Below, piece by piece: positions 58,405 through 64,000 of a stretch of 64,000 nucleotides of DNA. Made by a program: the position numbers and the translations under genes. The stretch comes from Glaciecola sp. HTCC2999 (GTDB lineage Bacteria > Pseudomonadota > Gammaproteobacteria > Enterobacterales > Alteromonadaceae), in assembly GCA_949498985.1 (NCBI GenBank), contig CATECQ010000001.1, positions 1 to 64,000 on the forward strand. The letters are read 5' to 3'. Below the pieces are notes generated by a model, which had not been told where the DNA came from, did not search any database, and worked only from the letters and a program-made list of their open reading frames with translations. Positions within the stretch are counted from its first letter, which is position 1. Each line of letters starts with the position of its first letter.

Positions 58405-59937
58405 TTACTTTCCTTGAAGCTTAGCATCCAGTTCAGCTATTTTAGCTTGCCAAATGGCAGGCCCTGTTTCATGAGCATTGCTACCAGTAGAATCTACCGC
58501 AACAGTCACTGGCATATCTTCAACTTCAAACTCATATATAGCTTCCATACCTAAGTCCTCAAATGCCACAACGCGCGATTTTTTAATGGCTTTAGACACT
58601 AAATATGCGGCACCGCCCACTGCCATCAAATAAACAGACTTATGTTTAGCGATGCTTGCAACAGTTGCAGGTCCTCGCTCAGCTTTACCAATCATGCCTA
58701 ATAAGCCCGTTTGTTCAAGCATCATATCAGTGAATTTATCCATGCGCGTTGCTGTAGTAGGACCTGCTGGACCTACTACTTCATCACCGACGGCATCCAC
58801 AGGACCCACGTAGTAAATGAAACGGTCGGTTAAATCAACACCATCTGGCAAACCCTCGCCGTTTTGTAGCATCGTTTGTATACGCTTATGGGCCGCATCA
58901 CGGCCAGTCAACATCTTACCGGATAACAGAACTGTTTCACCGACTTTCCAATCTAGAATAGACTCTTTAGTCAGCTCATCCATATTCACTCGACGTGTAT
59001 TTTCACTGACTTCCCAAGTAACTTCAGGCCAGTCTTCTAACTTTGGTGCTTGTAAGTCAGCAGGTCCAGATCCATCAAGATAAAAATGAGCATGACGTGT
59101 TGCCGCACAATTTGGGATCATGACTACCGGCTTTGAAGCAGCATGCGTTGGTAGCGATTTAATTTTAATATCAACTACGGTTGTTAAACCGCCAAGACCT
59201 TGTGCACCTATACCTAAATCATTGACTTTTTTAAAAATATCAACACGTAATTTTTCTTCGGTTGTTTCTGGGCCTCGAGCAATAAGCTCTTGAATGTCAA
59301 CAGGATCCATTAACGATTCTTTTGCTAATACACCCGCTTTTTCAGCTGTGCCACCAATACCTATACCTAACATCCCTGGAGGACACCACCCCGCTCCCAT
59401 TGTAGGTAATGTTTTCACGACCCATTCAGCAATGTCATCAGAAGGATTAAGCATGACCATTTTCGATTTATTTTCACTACCGCCACCTTTAGCTGCAATC
59501 ATAACTTCGATTTTATCACCTGCAACCATATCAATATGGACCACTGCAGGAGTATTGTCTTTGGTATTAACACGTGTACCTGCTGGATCAGCGACAATCG
59601 AAGCGCGAAGAGGGTTATCAACATTGTTATAAGCTCGTCGAGTCCCCTCATCGACCATTTCTTGAACGGTTAAATCATGTTTATCAAATTGAACTTGCAT
59701 CCCAATTTTCACAAAACAGGTCACAATTCCTGTATCCTGACAAAGTGGACGTTTACCTTCAGCTGACATACGGGAATTGATTAAAATTTGTGCCATAGCA
59801 TCTTTTGCTGCTTGGCTCTCTTCACGCTCATATGCTGCTTCTACTGCTTTAACATAATCCAGTGGATGGTAATAAGAAATGAATTGCAATGCATCTTCAA
59901 TGCTATCGATAAAATCTTGTTGGCGAATAACTGTCAT
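58405..59937 (-). CDS. Class I (4Fe-4S) fumarate hydratase
   Basis: This 510-residue iron-sulfur fumarase interconverts fumarate and malate in the TCA cycle. Three cysteines that fit the cluster ligands lie in RPLCQDTGIV (about 66), GAGWCPPGML (about 185) and IPNCAATRHAHF (about 276). The C-terminal part has VGPAGPTTATRMD and the GSNAHETGP segment. The length is below E. coli FumA (548), matching the shorter class I type common in marine gammaproteobacteria. It is divergent from pabB. Confidence 0.94.
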   Translation of the reverse strand: MTVIRQQDFIDSIEDALQFISYYHPLDYVKAVEAAYEREESQAAKDAMAQILINSRMSAEGKRPLCQDTGIVTCFVKIGMQVQFDKHDLTVQEMVDEGTRRAYNNVDNPLRASIVADPAGTRVNTKDNTPAVVHIDMVAGDKIEVMIAAKGGGSENKSKMVMLNPSDDIAEWVVKTLPTMGAGWCPPGMLGIGIGGTAEKAGVLAKESLMDPVDIQELIARGPETTEEKLRVDIFKKVNDLGIGAQGLGGLTTVVDIKIKSLPTHAASKPVVMIPNCAATRHAHFYLDGSGPADLQAPKLEDWPEVTWEVSENTRRVNMDELTKESILDWKVGETVLLSGKMLTGRDAAHKRIQTMLQNGEGLPDGVDLTDRFIYYVGPVDAVGDEVVGPAGPTTATRMDKFTDMMLEQTGLLGMIGKAERGPATVASIAKHKSVYLMAVGGAAYLVSKAIKKSRVVAFEDLGMEAIYEFEVEDMPVTVAVDSTGSNAHETGPAIWQAKIAELDAKLQGK

Positions 59938-60057
59938 GCCGACTCCATAAATTAAGTGATCCTAAGTACATGATCATCAGTTAATAATTAGCTTATAATA
60001 GTAACCTGTGTTGCTACACAACAAAAGTCTTAACCTTACAACTTTGGTGTCAAATCT

Positions 60058-61539
60058 GTGCTAACAATAAAAACATTAACTGAGTTTGCCCATATTCCTC
60101 CGCAAATTTTATTTGGCTATCTTGCACCCTCTGCGAACAGTATTCTGCTTGATAGCACAAATAACTCTGGTGCTGATGCGCGTTTTGATATTTTATTAAG
60201 TCATCCCGTCGCAACCTATTCAATGCAAAACAGTCAAGGTCACTTAAACGTTAACGATATCATTCGCTCTGAAATATCTGCAGCAACATATGAACAAATC
60301 ATGTTGCAGTCAGATCCTTTTGTTGCACTATCCATGCTCCATTCGACCATTTTTGATAATGCTAACCCGCAAAAACTCATCAACGCTTCAGAACAACAGC
60401 AACTCGCCAACCAATTACCTTTTTTGGTAGGGGCCGCTGGATATGCTGGATATGATACAGGACGGGTGTTAGAGACATTACCTTCGATAAATGCTAATGA
60501 GTACCTGACTCCAGATTTTCAATACAGTATCTATTTGCACAGTATTATTTTTGATAAACAAGAAACCAAGTATTATTTGATATCTGATGAGCGCGCCACA
60601 ACACTTGTGGATGAAACGTTGAATGCTTTGGTAAAAACAATACCTCACTCAGCGAAGGACACCTTGTCTCATATACCCCCTTTTGCTTTAACAGCACCAT
60701 GGCAAGCGAATATGGATAAAGCCACATACATTCAACATCTTGCACAACTACAAAATTACATTAAAGCAGGGGATTGTTATCAAACAAACTTTGCGCAACG
60801 TTTTACAACGCATTATCACGGACATGAATATGATGCTTATTTACAATTAAGAGAACATAATAATGCGCCGTTTTCAGCGTTTATTAACACCAGTCATGGG
60901 GCAATTTTGTCCATTTCACCTGAACGTTTTATTCAGGTTCGCAACGAACAGGTAGAAACTAAGCCTATAAAAGGCACCATGCCACGTTATGAAGATAATG
61001 CTAAGGACCAAGCATCTGCTCATAGCCTGCTTAACAGCGAAAAAAACCAAGCTGAAAACTTGATGATCGTCGATTTACTGCGTAACGATTTATCTAAACA
61101 TTGTGCTCCACATTCAGTCAAAGTACCTAAGTTATTTGCACTTGAATCTTATCCAGCAGTACATCATATGGTGTCGACTGTCACTGGTAAATTAGCTCAC
61201 AATAGTTCTGTATTTGAGTTATTGTCAGGTGCCTTCCCAGGTGGTTCAATTACCGGAGCCCCAAAAGTACGTGCTATGGAAATCATCGAAGAGCTAGAAC
61301 CTCATCGACGAAATATTTACTGCGGTGCTATCGGTTATATTGGGATACGCCATGATGTAGATTCCAATATTTGTATTCGTACATTATTATGTGAACAAGG
61401 CCAAATTTTTTGCTGGGCTGGTGGAGGGATCGTGCTAGACTCTGAAGCAGAGCAAGAATATGACGAGACCCTCGCGAAAGTGTCAAAAATACTTCCCATC
61501 CTCAAACAGGAAAGCAATTGGACAAAGCTCAATTTTTAA
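60058..61539 (+). CDS. pabB: Aminodeoxychorismate synthase component I
   Basis: This 493-residue chorismate enzyme makes 4-amino-4-deoxychorismate for folate, using ammonia from PabA. TKPIKGTMPR (about 302-311) has the Lys that marks PabB, where anthranilate synthase TrpE has Ala. GGSITGAPKVRAMEIIEELE and the final CWAGGGIV motif complete the family pattern. The start codon is GTG at 60058. It overlaps nudL by 22 bases. Confidence 0.95.
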   Translation: MLTIKTLTEFAHIPPQILFGYLAPSANSILLDSTNNSGADARFDILLSHPVATYSMQNSQGHLNVNDIIRSEISAATYEQIMLQSDPFVALSMLHSTIFDNANPQKLINASEQQQLANQLPFLVGAAGYAGYDTGRVLETLPSINANEYLTPDFQYSIYLHSIIFDKQETKYYLISDERATTLVDETLNALVKTIPHSAKDTLSHIPPFALTAPWQANMDKATYIQHLAQLQNYIKAGDCYQTNFAQRFTTHYHGHEYDAYLQLREHNNAPFSAFINTSHGAILSISPERFIQVRNEQVETKPIKGTMPRYEDNAKDQASAHSLLNSEKNQAENLMIVDLLRNDLSKHCAPHSVKVPKLFALESYPAVHHMVSTVTGKLAHNSSVFELLSGAFPGGSITGAPKVRAMEIIEELEPHRRNIYCGAIGYIGIRHDVDSNICIRTLLCEQGQIFCWAGGGIVLDSEAEQEYDETLAKVSKILPILKQESNWTKLNF

Positions 61540-62108
61540 AAGCCTTTCATCATTGCCGAATCATTCCTGACGAACAAGATTTCCCGGCATTATTAGATGC
61601 GTCTTACCATCAACGTAGCGCTGCTGTTTTAGTCGTGTTAGTTGAAAGAGAACATGGTTTAAATATTGTCCTTACGCGTCGTGCTGGTCATTTAAAACAT
61701 CACGCAGGTCAAATATCCTTTCCTGGTGGTAAATATGAAGAAACGGATGATGATCTACAACACACTGCTTTAAGAGAGACACAAGAAGAAATTGGTCTAT
61801 CCCTCACCTCCTCTCATGTAATTGGCGCTATTGGCAATTACACAACAATATCGGGATTCAGGGTAAAACCTTACATAGCGATTACCGATACAATTCCGGC
61901 ATTGAAAATAGATTCAAATGAAGTTGAATATGCTTTTGAAGTACCTCTAGCACATTGTTTAGCAAAAGATAATTGGTTATCGCACCCAGTAACACGCTTC
62001 GAGAAAACCTATCAAGTCTATTTTATACATTGGGGAGATACATATATATGGGGCGCCACTGCAGGAATCATCAAAAACCTCTCTAATCATATTTTAGGTG
62101 AAGGATAG
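61518..62108 (+). CDS. nudL: CoA pyrophosphatase NudL (Nudix)
   Basis: This 196-residue Nudix hydrolase has a full Nudix box GKYEETDDDLQHTALRETQ then EEIGL (about 73-95) and, just before it, the CoA-specific part LTRRAGHLKHHAGQISFPGG. It splits CoA and acyl-CoAs into phosphopantetheine forms and ADP. The start is TTG at 61518 with AGGAAAG about seven bases upstream, inside the end of pabB, so translation is likely coupled. The pabB-nudL-sdaA order is shared with E. coli. Confidence 0.94.
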   Translation: MDKAQFLKAFHHCRIIPDEQDFPALLDASYHQRSAAVLVVLVEREHGLNIVLTRRAGHLKHHAGQISFPGGKYEETDDDLQHTALRETQEEIGLSLTSSHVIGAIGNYTTISGFRVKPYIAITDTIPALKIDSNEVEYAFEVPLAHCLAKDNWLSHPVTRFEKTYQVYFIHWGDTYIWGATAGIIKNLSNHILGEG

Positions 62109-62261
62109 GCATTCGTTCGTTCTTTATATTTAATGACTCTGGGCTCCTTCTGAATACTTAAGATTAACTTTTCTAATACAATTCATTAATAAATGTCATT
62201 AGTCATCCCCGCCTCCTTCGTGCAGAATTCCTCTTATTAACAATTATTTAGGCGACGCAAA

Positions 62262-63635
62262 ATGATCAGTGTTTTTGATATGTTTAGTATTGGGATTGGT
62301 CCTTCAAGCTCGCATACTGTTGGTCCAATGCGCGCAGCATTTGCGTTTGCAAACTCTCTTGTTACACATCACGATGCACCTCACATCACCCATCTCCAAA
62401 TAGAACTTTTTGGTTCTTTGGGTCAAACCGGAAAAGGGCATGGTACGGGGAAAGCGATCATATTAGGATTATCAGGTTTAGAACCTGAAGTTGTTGATGT
62501 AGATAGCATTGCACCTTTACTGAAAAAAGTACATGATTCTCAAATTTTAACCTTAGCAGGAAGTTTAACTATCGATTTTAGCCGGTCAGATGCCATTATA
62601 TTTCATCGACGTCAATCTCTTCCTAAACACGCTAATGCTATGATTTTTAAGGCGTTCAATGAGAAGAAATTACTAAAATCTGATATATACTACTCGACTG
62701 GTGGTGGCTTTATTGTCCACGATGATGATTATTGCAAGGATAATCAAGCAGCGAAAGGGCCTACGCCTCTAGCACCTATTTATCCATTTTCCAACGCTAA
62801 ACAGTTAATCGAACAATGTCATAAACATGGTATTACTATCAGTACATTAATGCTAAAAAATGAATCCGTCGTGCGTCCAGTTGATGAAATTAAACATCAG
62901 CTACTGCATCTCTGGCAAATTATGCAACAATCTATTCAACGGGGTATAGCTACCGAAGGAATATTACCTGGTGGATTAAAAATAACTCGTCGAGCCCCTG
63001 GCTTGTTTCGTCGTTTACAGCATGAAAAAACGACCGACCCAATGCAAGCAATGGATTGGGTTAATTTGTATGCGCTTGCAATTAATGAAGAAAATGCTGC
63101 CGGTGGTCAAGTCGTGACAGCACCAACCAATGGTGCTGCAGGTATCATTCCTGCTGTTCTTGCTTATTACAATAAATTTGTTGCTCATGTTGATGATAAT
63201 ACAGCGTGCCGATACTTATTGACTGCAGCAGCTATTGGAATCCTATTTAAGAAAAATGCATCAATCTCAGGCGCTGAAGTCGGTTGCCAAGGCGAAATTG
63301 GGGTTGCATGTTCCATGGCTGCTGCTGCTCTGACAGAAATTTTAGGGGGAAATGTTACAGCGGTAGAGAATGCCGCTGAAATTGGCATGGAGCATAACCT
63401 TGGATTGACTTGTGATCCTGTCGGTGGACTTGTCCAAATCCCATGTATAGAAAGAAATGCAATGGGAGCCATTAAAGCAATCAATGCCTCTCGTATCGCG
63501 TTAAGGGGCGATGGTAATCACAAAGTATCGTTAGATAAAGTAATCAAAACTATGCGCGAGACTGGGATGGATATGAGAAGTAAATATAAAGAAACCGCAC
63601 GAGGCGGTTTAGCCGTAAATATTATCGAATGCTGA
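62262..63635 (+). CDS. sdaA: L-serine ammonia-lyase (dehydratase), 4Fe-4S
   Basis: This 457-residue enzyme converts serine to pyruvate and ammonia. Its N-terminal part starts [20 protein letters not shown] and the catalytic domain carries cluster cysteines in [13 protein letters not shown] and LTCDPVGG with QIPCIERN. Length matches E. coli SdaA (454). The order nudL-sdaA is conserved. It converges with cysB with a 26-base gap. Confidence 0.96.
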   Translation: MISVFDMFSIGIGPSSSHTVGPMRAAFAFANSLVTHHDAPHITHLQIELFGSLGQTGKGHGTGKAIILGLSGLEPEVVDVDSIAPLLKKVHDSQILTLAGSLTIDFSRSDAIIFHRRQSLPKHANAMIFKAFNEKKLLKSDIYYSTGGGFIVHDDDYCKDNQAAKGPTPLAPIYPFSNAKQLIEQCHKHGITISTLMLKNESVVRPVDEIKHQLLHLWQIMQQSIQRGIATEGILPGGLKITRRAPGLFRRLQHEKTTDPMQAMDWVNLYALAINEENAAGGQVVTAPTNGAAGIIPAVLAYYNKFVAHVDDNTACRYLLTAAAIGILFKKNASISGAEVGCQGEIGVACSMAAAALTEILGGNVTAVENAAEIGMEHNLGLTCDPVGGLVQIPCIERNAMGAIKAINASRIALRGDGNHKVSLDKVIKTMRETGMDMRSKYKETARGGLAVNIIEC

Positions 63636-63661
63636 AGAAGATTAAAGGGTGATAATCCCCC

Positions 63662-64000
<339 letters not shown>

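Overview
The window is about 64 kb of AT-rich chromosome from a gammaproteobacterium, most likely a marine member of the Alteromonadales (Colwellia, Thalassotalea or Pseudoalteromonas-like). This rests on protein similarity recalled from known families and on gene order. Blocks shared with Escherichia coli include serT-yccA-tusE, lrp-ftsK-lolA-rarA-serS, cmk-rpsA-ihfB-lapA-lapB-pyrF, gyrA/ubiG-nrdA-nrdB-yfaE and ybfF-fldA-fur. Added traits typical of Alteromonadales are a rhombosortase, a large TonB-dependent receptor, a TANGO2-like protein and an S9 lipoprotein peptidase. Genus was not determined. I see no insertion sequence, prophage, CRISPR array, integrase or pseudogene, so this is core chromosome with a modest accessory middle part.

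Layout. 1-2.1 kb: tRNA-Ser(UGA), yccA and the sulfur-relay genes tusD, tusC and tusE, with tusB missing. 2.1-8.9 kb (minus strand): serS, crcB, rarA, lolA, ftsK, lrp. 9-10.1 kb: ald, divergent from lrp. 10.1-20.3 kb (minus): pyrF, lapB, lapA, ihfB, rpsA, cmk, aroA, serC, gyrA. 20.6-25.6 kb (plus): ubiG, then class Ia ribonucleotide reductase nrdA-nrdB with its ferredoxin, preceded by a 470-base leader holding what look like two pairs of NrdR boxes. 25.6-27.7 kb (minus): a MoxR ATPase with a VWA partner. 27.8-37.2 kb: cysK, an enoyl-CoA hydratase family protein, rhombosortase, S9 peptidase, exported glutathione peroxidase, a Cys/Met-metabolism PLP enzyme, a TANGO2-like protein and an aromatic aminotransferase. 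37.2-42.3 kb: an SDR dehydrogenase and a DmdC-type acyl-CoA dehydrogenase, divergent from a TonB receptor, with striking palindromes between them. 42.4-46.8 kb: an RND pump and its adaptor. 47-50.5 kb: etfA, etfB and divergent ETF-quinone oxidoreductase. 50.6-53.2 kb: H-NS-like protein, ybfF, DUF2788, fldA, fur. 53.2-55.6 kb: 5-oxoprolinase pxpABC. 55.7-64 kb: CvfB-like S1 protein, OsmC/YhfA, rmuC, class I fumarase, pabB, nudL, sdaA, and the 3' end of cysB.

How the genes work together. ETF and ETF-QO could pass electrons from the acyl-CoA dehydrogenase to the quinone pool. cysK, cysB, the PLP sulfur enzyme, serC and sdaA belong to serine and sulfur metabolism. lapA/lapB, lolA and ftsK serve the envelope and division. 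Genes are tightly packed, with several 1-22 base overlaps and convergent pairs whose 3' ends overlap or share hairpins. No clearly new multi-gene system is evident. The most interesting signals are regulatory: the double NrdR-like operator before nrdA, a perfect 19-base CG-rich palindrome at the TonB receptor promoter, and a terminator whose T-tract runs directly into the tusD start codon.
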